The notes under the pieces were generated by a model that was given only the letters and a program-made list of their open reading frames with translations, ran no database searches and had not been told where the DNA came from. Source: Photobacterium sanctipauli (GTDB lineage Bacteria; Pseudomonadota; Gammaproteobacteria; Enterobacterales; Vibrionaceae). From it: a DNA stretch of 64,000 nt. Positions 18,464 through 27,055 of this stretch are shown here, one piece after another (position 1 is the stretch's first letter; every line of letters begins with the position of its first letter). The translations under genes and the position numbers were made by a program. Location: NCBI RefSeq assembly GCF_003026495.1, contig NZ_PYMA01000018.1, positions 1 to 64,000 on the forward strand, read 5' to 3'.

Positions 18464-19885
18464 TTAGACCAGTGACTCTACATAGTCGTACACAGATTTT
18501 AGAATTTTCATCTTCTTCTCATCTGACTGGTGCTCCAAGGCAACGGCTTCTAGATTCTGCATGTAGGCAGGCAGGTTTTCTTCAAAGAAGTCTTGGCAAT
18601 GGTGTTTCCATTGTTGCTGCTCTTGGTAATCCAACGTCATAGGGTAGTGACGTGCACGGTAGCGGAACAATAGTGGCTTGATGCGTTTGTCATCAACGTT
18701 AATCTCAAGGCTATTGAGCGCTTCTGGAGGCGTCTCACGAATGATATCCATGGTGGAGCGATCAGCGGTTGAGAAGAAACCATCATAAAGCATGCTGTCC
18801 ACATTGGTATTTTCACCATAGTCGCGTTCTTGGCTGTAGATCTGCAATAGCTTCTCGCGAACTTCAGGGTGAGCTTTGAGCAATTGCAAATGCTTCAAGC
18901 ACTGTTCGCGATCGATGCCGATACGGGCTGCATCTTCGGCCTTCAAGGTTTTGGCCGGTGCTAGCACAGGGCACTTATTCAGGTGTACAAGCTTTAGCGG
19001 GATCGGCAATTCGTCTGGGCCAAGATCCGCACGTTTGGTATACAGGCGCTGCTGGATTTCTTCTGCACTTAGCTCGATAAGCGGGGTAGGATCCATGGCA
19101 AGGTTAACAGTGATCACCGCGTTTTTGTTATCCGGGTGCCAAGCCATCGGCACAATCCAGCTGGTATTGCCGCAATCAACACCGAACATGCCTGATACAT
19201 GAACCAGCGGCGTCATCTCGGCAATGTCGATGAGCTCTTGCAATTTCCGCTTGTGACGAAGACCGAACAGGTAGTTAAACAGTTTAGGCTGGTTTTGCTT
19301 TAAAATTTTCGCCAGCTCGATAGTGGCATACACATCTGCCATGGCATCGTGGGCATTGGCGTGCTCAATGCCATTGGCTACCGATAGGTGCTCTAGCTTA
19401 AAGCTTGGTAAACCTTCTTCGTTGTTTGGCCAGTTCACACCGTCAGGGCGAAGCGCGTAACATGTACGCATAATATCAAGCAGGTCCCAACGCGAGTTGC
19501 CGTTTTGCCAGCTCCATGCGTAAGGGTCAAAGAAATTGCGATATAGCGTGTATCGTGTCACTTCATCGTCGAAGCGAATGTTGTTGTAACCAATCACACA
19601 AGTGTTTGGCTTTGAAAGCTCTGCATGAATACGCGCAATGAATTCAGGCTCAGGTAAACCTTTCTCGTGAGCTTCTTGCGGTGTTATACCCGTGATCAGA
19701 CACGCTTCCGGCGACGGTAGGTAGTCGAGTGGTGGCTTACAGTAGATGACCAGCGGCTCACCGATAACATTGAGATCCATATCAGTGCGAACACCCGCAA
19801 ACTGGCAGGGGCGATCAGTCGCAGGGCTTGCACCAAAGGTTTCGTAATCTAGCCAAAACAGGGTTGGCTGATTTGTATCATTCAT
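18464..19885 (-). CDS. sbcB: Exonuclease I
   Basis: A 473-residue single-strand 3'-5' DNA exonuclease acting in repair and recombination. The N-terminus MNDTNQPTLFWLDYETFG carries the first DEDD acidic pair. GYNNIRFDDEVTRY and the NAHDAMADVYAT block supply the rest, and the ExoI SH3-like and helical C-terminus is complete. The ATG at 19885 matches the E. coli start. The first four codons and the ribosome site lie to the right of the att core, so they are phage-derived. The native promoter now sits 41 kb away beyond attR. Confidence 0.95.
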   Translation of the reverse strand: MNDTNQPTLFWLDYETFGASPATDRPCQFAGVRTDMDLNVIGEPLVIYCKPPLDYLPSPEACLITGITPQEAHEKGLPEPEFIARIHAELSKPNTCVIGYNNIRFDDEVTRYTLYRNFFDPYAWSWQNGNSRWDLLDIMRTCYALRPDGVNWPNNEEGLPSFKLEHLSVANGIEHANAHDAMADVYATIELAKILKQNQPKLFNYLFGLRHKRKLQELIDIAEMTPLVHVSGMFGVDCGNTSWIVPMAWHPDNKNAVITVNLAMDPTPLIELSAEEIQQRLYTKRADLGPDELPIPLKLVHLNKCPVLAPAKTLKAEDAARIGIDREQCLKHLQLLKAHPEVREKLLQIYSQERDYGENTNVDSMLYDGFFSTADRSTMDIIRETPPEALNSLEINVDDKRIKPLLFRYRARHYPMTLDYQEQQQWKHHCQDFFEENLPAYMQNLEAVALEHQSDEKKMKILKSVYDYVESLV

Positions 19886-19905
19886 AGTAGTTTCCAGAAG
19901 CCATC
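19845..19905. repeat. attL: 61-bp direct repeat covering the sbcB 5' end
   Basis: It matches 60925-60985 at 58 of 61 positions. The first 29 bases (19845-19873) are identical and are taken as the crossover core. The three mismatches (19874, 19889, 19897) are silent or outside codons. Confidence 0.92.
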
Positions 19906-19950
19906 GCATTGGTATTAAGTGTTTGTTCTTACAATGGCTTTTAAATGCTA

Positions 19951-19970
19951 TACTGTACACTTATACAGTA
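19951..19970. promoter_or_regulatory. LexA (SOS) box between sbcB and int
   Basis: TACTGTACACTTATACAGTA has the full consensus frame TACTGT-N8-ACAGTA. It lies in phage DNA 66 bases upstream of the relocated sbcB start and 130 bases upstream of int. A leftward -10 candidate TATAAG overlaps it, and TTATTG lies 18 bases before that. Confidence 0.85.
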
Positions 19971-20006
19971 GTTGATTCCGGCGCAATAACGTTTGGGATT
20001 TGCATT

Positions 20007-20049
20007 TACGTCCAAATCTGTGTCCAAACACTTGCGCTGTGCGTCCAAA
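20007..20049 (+). repeat. Integrase arm-type site repeats (left)
   Basis: Three same-orientation copies of T(A/G)(C/T)GTCCAAA: 20007-20016, 20019-20028 and 20040-20049. A matching copy lies near attR (60847-60856), with a partial one at 60858-60864. The pattern suggests Int arm-binding sites. Confidence 0.6.
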
Positions 20050-20099
20050 ACTAGTTCTAAAACCAAGCGACCAAATCATCGATTTTACAAGGATTTAGT

Positions 20100-21278
20100 A
20101 TGACCATTTTAGACCGGCAACTGAAACTGATCTCAAAACAAGAATCTTACGATGGCCCATCAGAAATCAGTGATGGGGAAGGGTTGATAGCCCGCGTATC
20201 TCCCACCGCAAAAATTACCTTTCAGTATCGTTGTCGGTTCAATGGAAAAAGCCTCAGAATAAAGATAGGCAAGTATCCCGCAACTAGCCTTAAAGAGGCA
20301 AGGCGGAAACATAAAATCATGATGGAATTGAGAGAATCTGGCCGAAATCCCGAAATTGCCAACGGGGTTGGAGGTGGTGGTGAACAAGATTTCGTCACTT
20401 TAGATGGCTGCATAAACTACTGGTTGAAACACTATGTCCCCACCTTAAAGAAGGGGACGCAAGAACTTTACAGATCCTTTTCCAGAAACTACTACCTTGA
20501 TGCCTTCCCAGATAGAAACGTCGAAACCATACCTGCTAGAGAATGGATGCAATGGCTTGATGATATTGGCGCTGAAAAGCCCAAAACCGCTAACTCGCTT
20601 TTTACCACACTGCGCGCCTGCCTTAACTTCTGCAAAAGCAAATTCATCATTGATAGAACCGACCTTGACCGAATCAAAAAGCAAAACGTTGGCATGAGGC
20701 CAGAGAACGGAAGCCGTGTTCCCACTTGGTCTGAACTAGGGCAAATTTGGTTAGCCATCGAACGTAGCCGCGCCAGCACTGCAAACAAAACCCTTCATCA
20801 ACTCACCATGCTATGGGGCAACCGCCTCTCTGAGCTTCGCCTAGCAAGACGATCTCACTTCGATATGAAAGCCGGCATTTGGACTGTTCCCAAAGAACTG
20901 AGTAAAACCAATAAGCCTATCCGCCGCCCAATCCCCACCAAAGCCCGAGCCATACTAGAACGCGTCATGGCAACCTACGATGACGTGCTATTCCCAGGGC
21001 AAAACCTCAACACCCCAATTACCATTTCAGCCGCAAACCGTTATATACGACGAATACGCGCTAGCTTGCCATTAGAAGAGTGGCGTACCCATGATTTCAG
21101 ACGCTCGTTGTCTACTGGCGCCTCAGAGCTCGGCGTAATGCCACACGTAGTAGAGAAGATGCTGGGACACGATCTGGGTGGAGTGCTAGCCGTGTACAAC
21201 AAGCATGATTGGCTGGATGAACAGTTGGCGGGGTATGAGCTGTATGCTGAGAGGCTGTTTGCTGAGGTCGGTATGTAG
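20100..21278 (+). CDS. Tyrosine recombinase, prophage integrase
   Basis: A 392-residue integrase. It has an N-terminal arm-binding domain (RIKIGKYPATSLKEARRK), a SAM-like core-binding domain (about 100-195) and a catalytic domain with Arg in WGNRLSEL, HDFRRS, LGHD and the Tyr of AVYNKHD. All catalytic residues are present. Its position 227 bases inside attL and the arm-type repeats between them make it the likely enzyme for insertion into sbcB. AAGGA lies 9 bases before the ATG. Confidence 0.93.
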   Translation: MTILDRQLKLISKQESYDGPSEISDGEGLIARVSPTAKITFQYRCRFNGKSLRIKIGKYPATSLKEARRKHKIMMELRESGRNPEIANGVGGGGEQDFVTLDGCINYWLKHYVPTLKKGTQELYRSFSRNYYLDAFPDRNVETIPAREWMQWLDDIGAEKPKTANSLFTTLRACLNFCKSKFIIDRTDLDRIKKQNVGMRPENGSRVPTWSELGQIWLAIERSRASTANKTLHQLTMLWGNRLSELRLARRSHFDMKAGIWTVPKELSKTNKPIRRPIPTKARAILERVMATYDDVLFPGQNLNTPITISAANRYIRRIRASLPLEEWRTHDFRRSLSTGASELGVMPHVVEKMLGHDLGGVLAVYNKHDWLDEQLAGYELYAERLFAEVGM

Positions 21279-21350
21279 TTAGCTATATTGTTAAGTGCAC
21301 TTGATAATGCAGATAGTGATAGGTTGAAAATTTCAATTTATAAAGATTTT

Positions 21351-21377
21351 TATAGCTCCAGGGCTAACTGGAGCTAT
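21351..21377. terminator. Bidirectional terminator after int
   Basis: ATAGCTCCAG-GGCTAAC-TGGAGCTAT stem between the convergent int and small membrane protein genes, with T-rich flank on the left. Confidence 0.6.
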
Positions 21378-21385
21378 GCATGAAG

Positions 21386-21604
21386 TTAGGCTTTCAACTG
21401 CTCGAGTACTTTTGTTAGTACTGTGCAGCTTGAAACCACAAGGGCTGCTGCTAATGCGCTAGATGGATTTTGAATTCCGAGATAAATCCCTAACATTAGC
21501 AGAGCTGTAGATATCGAAAGAAACAATACGCATATAGTTCTATAAGACAAAGTCAGAGCTCCTTTGAACAAGTAAGCACCTGTACTCCGCGTATTTGAAA
21601 TCAC
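21386..21604 (-). CDS. Small two-segment membrane protein, unknown
   Basis: 72 residues if GTG at 21604 is used. Two hydrophobic segments (TICVLFLSISTALLMLGIYL and AALAAALVVSSCTVL-like) and a basic end. An internal AAAGGAG precedes a TTG about 17 codons in, so a shorter start is possible. No family recognised. It lies between int and Hachiman on the opposite strand. Confidence 0.45.
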   Translation of the reverse strand: MISNTRSTGAYLFKGALTLSYRTICVLFLSISTALLMLGIYLGIQNPSSALAAALVVSSCTVLTKVLEQLKA

Positions 21605-22011
21605 TTATACACAGATCCAGGTACTAACATTAGTCGTTTCTAGATTGTTGTGACTTCATCGATCCACATTTCGCATCACGTATTGCTTACCAAACGATCA
21701 GCACTCTAGCTTCACAATTTCATACGGATTCAAATATAATAATGTTGTTTTAGTGTGTCAACAGTCATATTGATGGGTCAAGAGTGCCCTTTGTTTGAAG
21801 AAAAGATTTTAGTGCAGCAGAGCCAAGTATTGATCGGCACTAGTAAATACTTCACTTAGGTTTTTTAATTCTATAACTGCTCAATGTGATAAAAGTCATG
21901 ATTTTTAGATGTTTATGGTATACCTGCAGTTGTGGAGTCTAGAATTATAGGCATTCGTGTTGATTTATTGCATACTTCACTCAGTCTTTTATAGTAAAAT
22001 CAGTCACTTGT
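21605..22011. other. AT-rich intergenic stretch upstream of Hachiman
   Basis: About 400 bases with no credible coding frame. No repeat or structured RNA was recognised. It contains the upstream part of the hamA promoter region. Confidence 0.6.
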
Positions 22012-22031
22012 AACTGTGTTTTTATACAGTA
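22012..22031. promoter_or_regulatory. LexA-like box upstream of Hachiman
   Basis: CTGT-GTTTTTAT-ACAG (22014-22029) flanked by AA and TA fits the CTGT-N8-ACAG SOS box with an AT-rich spacer. Its end lies about 40 bases before the hamA start, a position suited to repress that promoter. Confidence 0.65.
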
Positions 22032-22068
22032 TTTATGGGTTGATTTATGATACCTGCTTAGGAATAGT

Positions 22069-23010
22069 ATGGAAAACGGACCATTTGGATCACGCTGCGT
22101 TATCGAGGAAAAAATATCAGAGAGCACCTTGCGAGCTTACTTGGTAGGATTTGATTTAACCGATGATGGAAGCAGTCAGTATCGTTGGAAAGAGTTTGTA
22201 CAACGCATAGTTAATGTTATTCATGAATTTTCTTATGGTCATCATGAAGGAACAACGACGCAAAATACGCAAACATTAGATAAGTTAGTGGAAGCTGCTA
22301 ATGCTATATATAAAATTGAAGAATTTCAGAAAGCTAAGGATATCTATTTAAATAACGGACATATTGATGATGATGTTGCCGATAAATACCTTCGCCGAGG
22401 CGAGTTTGGTGAACTTATTTTACATTTATTGTTGAGAGATAATTTTAATACTATTCCTCTTTTATCGAAAATCTATTTTAAAGATTCTTTAGGCCATACT
22501 GTGCATGGTTTTGATGGAGTTCATATTCAACCTGATACTGAATCATTGTGGTTAGGTGAGTCGAAATTATACATAGACCCAAAAAGAGGGCTTGCAGAAC
22601 TGGTCAAAGATATAAAAGAGCATATAAAGTTAGACTACCTTAATGCAGAGTTTTCATTGATATCAAAAAAAGTTAAGCATTTTGATGAGAATAGTGAGGC
22701 TAAAGGGTGGAAAAAGGCTCTTTCGAGTACAACTAAGCTTAAAGATAAGTTAAAAGAAATAAACATTCCTTTGCTATGCACATATAGTAGTGAGGTATTC
22801 AATAAATATGATGATGAAGAGTTAGATGAATTTATTACAGAGTATGAAGTTCAAATAAGAGAATTAAGTGACTATTTTGATAAAAAAAACGATCACCCTC
22901 TGAAGTCAAAAATAAATATTGTTTTAATTTTGTTTCCAGTCAAATGTAAAGTGGAATTGGTTAAGAGGCTACATAAAAAATTATCGTTAATTCAAGCTAT
23001 TGGAGATTGA
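22069..23010 (+). CDS. hamA: Hachiman anti-phage protein HamA (DUF1837 nuclease)
   Basis: A 313-residue protein with the DUF1837 signature: LRRGEFGELILHLLL (about 109-122), TIPLLSKIYFKDSLGHTVHG and a PD-(D/E)xK-like pair, Asp149 in HGFDGVH then Glu164-x-Lys166 in LGESKLY. HamA is the effector nuclease of the Hachiman defence system, held in check by the HamB helicase. The gene is clearly more AT-rich than the surrounding phage genes. A TTG start for hamB overlaps its stop, so the pair is coupled. Confidence 0.88.
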   Translation: MENGPFGSRCVIEEKISESTLRAYLVGFDLTDDGSSQYRWKEFVQRIVNVIHEFSYGHHEGTTTQNTQTLDKLVEAANAIYKIEEFQKAKDIYLNNGHIDDDVADKYLRRGEFGELILHLLLRDNFNTIPLLSKIYFKDSLGHTVHGFDGVHIQPDTESLWLGESKLYIDPKRGLAELVKDIKEHIKLDYLNAEFSLISKKVKHFDENSEAKGWKKALSSTTKLKDKLKEINIPLLCTYSSEVFNKYDDEELDEFITEYEVQIRELSDYFDKKNDHPLKSKINIVLILFPVKCKVELVKRLHKKLSLIQAIGD

Positions 23011-25190
23011 TTTTGGGTGACTTAATTAACAAGCTGAAATCAGCAGAAGAATTTTCATTTGATGAAACATTTGATATTTATAGTAAATGCTCTGTTTTAA
23101 TTGATGAGGATGAAAAAAGAGGTAGTGAAACTCTAATACATATATTAGATAATAGACGTAAATTTGATATTCGTTTAGATGATATGTTAGCTGACATTGT
23201 TGAATCTGTAGGTTTTTATCCTTACTTAGAGAAAGAAAAGTTAGCATTATCATCTACAGGTTCAAGAATAAGAAATAAAGCTAATTGCTCGAAAAATATT
23301 ATCGGAAAGGTTTTTCATGATGAGCAGAAATATCTTTCCGATATGTTGCTTTCAGATAAAAATTTAATAGTAAGTGCACCAACTAGTTTTGGGAAAAGCT
23401 TGCTCATTGAAGATATTGTAGCATCAAAAAGATATAATAATATTGTAATAATACAACCAACATTGGCGCTACTTGATGAAACGAGAAGAAAGCTGGTTAA
23501 ATATAGTGAGTTTTATAAATTAATATTAAGAACATCCCAAGAGCCAGAAACTCATAAAGGTAATGTGTTTTTATTTACCGCTGAACGAGTAAATGAGTAT
23601 TCGATGTTTGATAATGTTGATTTTCTAATAATTGACGAGTTTTACAAATTAAGCTCAAAGCGTGATGATGAGAGATCAGATACTCTGAATAATGCGTTTA
23701 ATTATTTATTAAGAAAATTCGACCCAAAGTTTTATTTATTAGGTCCTAATATTGATGGTATATCTGAAGGATTTGCAAGTAAATATAACGCAGTATTCTA
23801 TAAGACTGAATATAGTTTGGTAGCTTGTGAGGAGAATAATATATTCGAAGAACACAAGAACAAGTTTGGTGAGAGGGGTAAAAAAAAGAAATATAAAGAG
23901 GAAGTTCTTTTTGACCTTCTGTGGAAGAAAAGAGATGAGCACTCTCTTATTTATTGTTCATCACCATATCGTGCCAGATATTTATCTAAAGAGTATTATA
24001 GATATCTTATTAACAAAGGTGTTAAGGAAGCTAGTCACAACCTTCATATTATTGAATGGATTGAAAAATATGTTTCAGAGAGTTGGAGTCTCATTGATTG
24101 TTTAAAATATGGGATAGGAGTTCATGATGGTGCATTGCAGAAACATATAACGACTACAATAATTGATTACTTTAACAATGGTGATATAAAGCAACTATTT
24201 TGTACCGCAACTATTATTGAAGGTGTTAATACCAGTGCAAAAAATGTAATTTATTTTGATAAGAAGAAAGGAAAAGATGTATATGTAGATTTCTTCGATT
24301 ACTCCAACATTAGAGGGAGAGCCGGTAGGTTGATGGAGCACTATGTTGGTAAAATTTATAATTTTAATGAGGTGCCACCAAGAGATCAAATCTATATTGA
24401 TATTCCTTTTTTTGAACAGAATCCAATATCTGATGAAGTTCTTATAAACATTGATGATGATAATGTTGTAGATAAAAATTCAATACAGTTTGAATATATT
24501 TCATCACTTCCGCCAGATGAAAGAACACTTTTTTCTAAAAATTCTCTTTATATAAAAGGGCAAGATAGTCTATTAAAAAAACTCAGAAGGGACTTAGTTA
24601 AAGATTATAATTTAATATGTTGGGACTCGACACCTACATATGCCCAACTAGAGTATTGCCTTGGACTTGCATGGGATTATTTTGTCAGGCCAGAAGAATC
24701 ACTTCGCCCTATGACAAAGAAAAGAATTGTAAAGGTAACATTTGACTATGGTTGGAATCGAAGTATTAACCATCTAGTTAAAAATATTTTTTCATATCAG
24801 TTAGAACAGAAAAATAAAAAAGATGAAAGAGATATTTTGGATGACTCGATTCGTGATAGTTTTCAAATATTAAGGCACTGGTTTCAGTATAAAATCCCTA
24901 AATGGCTAATTGTTATTCATGAAATACAAAAGTTCGTTTGTCTAGAAAAGGGAATTAGACCTGGAAACTATTTATATTATGCAAGTCTTATTGAAAATGA
25001 TTTCATTCCAGACAATTTAACAATTTTGGCCGAAATTGGAGTTCCAAAATCCGCAATAGACAAGTTGCAGAAGCATATATCTACAAAGGTAAATCAAGAT
25101 TTAATATTAAGTGAAATTAGAGAAAGAAAATTATATTCATTACCTAGTTTGCTTGACTATGAGAAGAATAAAATTCTAGAAAACCTATAA
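23007..25190 (+). CDS. hamB: Hachiman helicase HamB
   Basis: A 727-residue superfamily 2 helicase. It shows Walker A APTSFGKS (about 124-131), Walker B IIDEFY (208-213), VIIQPTLALLDE (motif Ia) and motif VI RGRAGR (about 436-441). It pairs with the DUF1837 nuclease immediately upstream, which defines Hachiman. The frame opens at a TTG at 23007, but GGAG at 23002-23005 fits a second TTG at 23013 better. Start is therefore uncertain by two codons. Very AT-rich, a sign of recent acquisition. Confidence 0.88.
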   Translation: MILGDLINKLKSAEEFSFDETFDIYSKCSVLIDEDEKRGSETLIHILDNRRKFDIRLDDMLADIVESVGFYPYLEKEKLALSSTGSRIRNKANCSKNIIGKVFHDEQKYLSDMLLSDKNLIVSAPTSFGKSLLIEDIVASKRYNNIVIIQPTLALLDETRRKLVKYSEFYKLILRTSQEPETHKGNVFLFTAERVNEYSMFDNVDFLIIDEFYKLSSKRDDERSDTLNNAFNYLLRKFDPKFYLLGPNIDGISEGFASKYNAVFYKTEYSLVACEENNIFEEHKNKFGERGKKKKYKEEVLFDLLWKKRDEHSLIYCSSPYRARYLSKEYYRYLINKGVKEASHNLHIIEWIEKYVSESWSLIDCLKYGIGVHDGALQKHITTTIIDYFNNGDIKQLFCTATIIEGVNTSAKNVIYFDKKKGKDVYVDFFDYSNIRGRAGRLMEHYVGKIYNFNEVPPRDQIYIDIPFFEQNPISDEVLINIDDDNVVDKNSIQFEYISSLPPDERTLFSKNSLYIKGQDSLLKKLRRDLVKDYNLICWDSTPTYAQLEYCLGLAWDYFVRPEESLRPMTKKRIVKVTFDYGWNRSINHLVKNIFSYQLEQKNKKDERDILDDSIRDSFQILRHWFQYKIPKWLIVIHEIQKFVCLEKGIRPGNYLYYASLIENDFIPDNLTILAEIGVPKSAIDKLQKHISTKVNQDLILSEIRERKLYSLPSLLDYEKNKILENL

Positions 25191-25238
25191 CCTAAATAAT
25201 CATATTGATGCGGCCACAGTTAATTGGCCGCATTAATA

Positions 25239-25568
25239 TTATCGTCCAAGACCCCCAATATTTTCTTTCCATTCTTCAACAGCTGACCGTAGCCACCGCA
25301 ACGGCATCAGAGTAACCGGATCTGGGAAGCCGCGGCTTTGCCGCCACTTGTAGATGGTGGCTTTGCTGCTTATGTGGAACATGGCCAATACTTCTTTATG
25401 GCTGATCAGTTGTGGTGATGACTGCTCATCTAACGTTGATACTGCTTTTGATTGTTCGGGTGATTGCTCATCGTTTTTATCAGATTTTAATAGTGACGGT
25501 GTCACGCTAATGTCTGATTTAACACGATAAGAGACATCAACTGTGGGGTAATCAGTGTAATTGTACAT
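25239..25568 (-). CDS. AlpA/excisionase-like helix-turn-helix protein
   Basis: A 109-residue protein. The C-terminal 65 residues read LISHKEVLAMFHISSKATIYKWRQSRGFPDP...LRWLRSAVEEWKENIGG, the winged helix of the AlpA/Xis (MerR-like) family. The N-terminal 45 residues are polar and probably disordered. GGAG precedes the ATG at 25568. It is the last gene of the leftward early operon and could act as recombination directionality factor or regulator. Confidence 0.8.
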   Translation of the reverse strand: MYNYTDYPTVDVSYRVKSDISVTPSLLKSDKNDEQSPEQSKAVSTLDEQSSPQLISHKEVLAMFHISSKATIYKWRQSRGFPDPVTLMPLRWLRSAVEEWKENIGGLGR

Positions 25569-25764
25569 TTTTAGGCTCCTTATCTGCCTCGAACCAAGTG
25601 ATACCACCGTCGGTTTCTAGTTCTCCGGTTGCGCCGCAGTCTAAACAGGTTAATTTGTCACCATCGTAGATCCATTCATCATTGCCTTGTTCGGTGGTAA
25701 CTTCGATTTCGTTGCTGTCGCACTTGACACAGTTAAGCCATGAAAGTCGTATTGTTTTACTCAT
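25552..25764 (-). CDS. Small zinc-ribbon protein
   Basis: A 70-residue protein with two Cys pairs (NCVKCDSNEIEV and LTCLDCGATGEL) spaced as a zinc ribbon. GGAGAAAAATT precedes the ATG. It overlaps the next gene by 17 bases and the previous one by 8, as in a compact phage operon. Its function is unknown. Phage zinc ribbons often bind RNA polymerase or DNA. Confidence 0.7.
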   Translation of the reverse strand: MSKTIRLSWLNCVKCDSNEIEVTTEQGNDEWIYDGDKLTCLDCGATGELETDGGITWFEADKEPKNVQLH

Positions 25765-26164
25765 AATTTTTCTCCTCAGCTTGTTTTAACTTTTGATCAG
25801 GGTGAAGGCCAAAGTAATAGGCAGCTCTATCAAGTTGAGTTGTTCCATGAGTAGAAAGGTCATGTCGGTAGTCTTCGATTACTTGCTTCAGCATTAGCTC
25901 AATCAGCTTTGCGTCCATTGATGCAGATTGGAGCATCATTGCTGATTGGATTTGGCAATCTAAATAGCTTTCACTAATTTCAGCATCGAAGAAGGTAAAT
26001 ACGGCTTTTTCATTCCAATAGCCACTGTAATCACCTGCATCACCATTGGCTGACCAACTCACTAACTCTTCATTGTCGATACTTTCGGCAGATGTTTTTT
26101 GCATTAACAATAAGGCTGCTTCTCGGCGACCTTCTTTTCTCCATCGTTGCTCTTTGGTTTCCAT
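25757..26164 (-). CDS. Phage protein of unknown function, left operon
   Basis: A 135-residue acidic, helical protein (METKEQRWRKEGRREAALL...). The ATG at 26164 follows AAGGAACTCACT. The frame extends further upstream, but that part overlaps the stop of a small membrane gene and is not needed. No family recognised. Confidence 0.65.
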   Translation of the reverse strand: METKEQRWRKEGRREAALLLMQKTSAESIDNEELVSWSANGDAGDYSGYWNEKAVFTFFDAEISESYLDCQIQSAMMLQSASMDAKLIELMLKQVIEDYRHDLSTHGTTQLDRAAYYFGLHPDQKLKQAEEKNYE

Positions 26165-26174
26165 AGTGAGTTCC

Positions 26175-26267
26175 TTATTTTTGTTTCTTGCTGGTGGCCA
26201 GTAGGTAACCGATATAAAACACAACACATCCGGTGGAGTAGATGAGTGGGGCTAAATATTCCATCAT
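26175..26267 (-). CDS. 30-residue single-pass membrane microprotein
   Basis: It encodes MMEYLAPLIYSTGCVVFYIG followed by YLLATSKKQK: one hydrophobic segment with a basic C-terminus. CGGAGG lies 5 bases before the ATG, and the ATG overlaps the stop of the upstream gene (ATGA). These two signs make this very short frame credible. Its function is unknown. Small early membrane proteins of phages can be superinfection or host-modulating factors. Confidence 0.6.
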   Translation of the reverse strand: MMEYLAPLIYSTGCVVFYIGYLLATSKKQK

Positions 26268-26659
26268 GAAACCTCCGTTGTTTTTGGTAGAAGCCGTGGT
26301 TCGAAAAGTCGGACTCGGTTGGTGGTATGCCAACAACGGGCATCACCTTTGAACAGTCCACCTTGATTTAAGTTGGCGCAGCCTTCGGGTAATGACTCGC
26401 CGCAATATTTGCAGGTGCCGAGCTTTTCTTTGATCACCGGAATCTCGGCGTGAACGCGGTGGATCAATAACTGCAATGCTTCAGCTTGTTTGCATGGTGT
26501 ACCTGGTTGCGAGAAGAAGCGGCAAATCTCGTTGAGCTGTTCCACTTCCTTTTGTTCCAAGGGCAGGGGAAAGTTAGTCACGCCATTACTCTTTTGGTTG
26601 TCGCGAAAACGTTGGGCGCGTCGGCGGCCTTGCTCGCGAAGGCGATCTTCTTTATTCAT
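26264..26659 (-). CDS. Phage protein with Cys pairs, left operon
   Basis: A 131-residue protein. A strongly basic N-terminus (MNKEDRLREQGRRRAQRFRD) precedes a helical middle and a C-terminal CKYCGESLPEGCANLN...CWHTT cluster that may bind zinc. It overlaps both neighbours by 4 bases. No family recognised. The basic N-terminus suggests nucleic-acid contact. Confidence 0.65.
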   Translation of the reverse strand: MNKEDRLREQGRRRAQRFRDNQKSNGVTNFPLPLEQKEVEQLNEICRFFSQPGTPCKQAEALQLLIHRVHAEIPVIKEKLGTCKYCGESLPEGCANLNQGGLFKGDARCWHTTNRVRLFEPRLLPKTTEVS

Positions 26660-26907
26660 GCTGCCGCCTTTTTCTTTTTATTACTGCGAGTGGCGGCTTT
26701 CTTTGTTGGCTTAATAAGATGACGCGCCTTAGTTAAACAGCTATCGAATACTTTACCTTTACTGAAAGTGACGGTAGTACGGTAGAAACGTAATGCTTCA
26801 TTAATTCCGCGATCAATTTCTGATGGGAGATAACCCTCAGCCTGAAGTTGTTTATCTATATGCTTAACAATAAATGCCTCAATACTGTTCTTCACTGGTT
26901 CTCTCAT
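26656..26907 (-). CDS. Small basic phage protein, left operon
   Basis: An 83-residue protein with a helical first half (MREPVKNSIEAFIVKHIDKQ) and a Lys/Ala-rich tail (KKAATRSNKKKKAAA), probably nucleic-acid binding. AAGGA lies 8 bases before the ATG. Not recognised. Confidence 0.65.
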   Translation of the reverse strand: MREPVKNSIEAFIVKHIDKQLQAEGYLPSEIDRGINEALRFYRTTVTFSKGKVFDSCLTKARHLIKPTKKAATRSNKKKKAAA

Positions 26908-26934
26908 TGCACGATTTCCTTATGTGAATATTGA

Positions 26935-27055
26935 TAATCAGATTGTGGTCTTGCAGGGTGGTCAGCCCTGGGTTATTCTAAAGTTGAGCCTCGATGAGGA
27001 CTCATTGCACGAGATACCCCGATTCGGATTGGTCCCTGAGTCGGGGTTTTCTTTT
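26935..27055 (+). ncRNA. Candidate small RNA with terminator, antisense to the left operon
   Basis: In the 146-base gap between two minus-strand genes the + strand has hairpins CAGGG-TGGTCAG-CCCTG and CTC-GAT-GAG. A terminator-like stem CCCCGATTC/GAGTCGGGG then ends in TTTTCTTTT. The minus strand lacks a matching T run, so the signal points rightwards. No promoter was proven. Confidence 0.3.

Noticed and set aside
26104-26361. 85-codon frame in the left operon
   Set aside because: It overlaps two better-supported genes and the coupled 30-residue gene in another frame.
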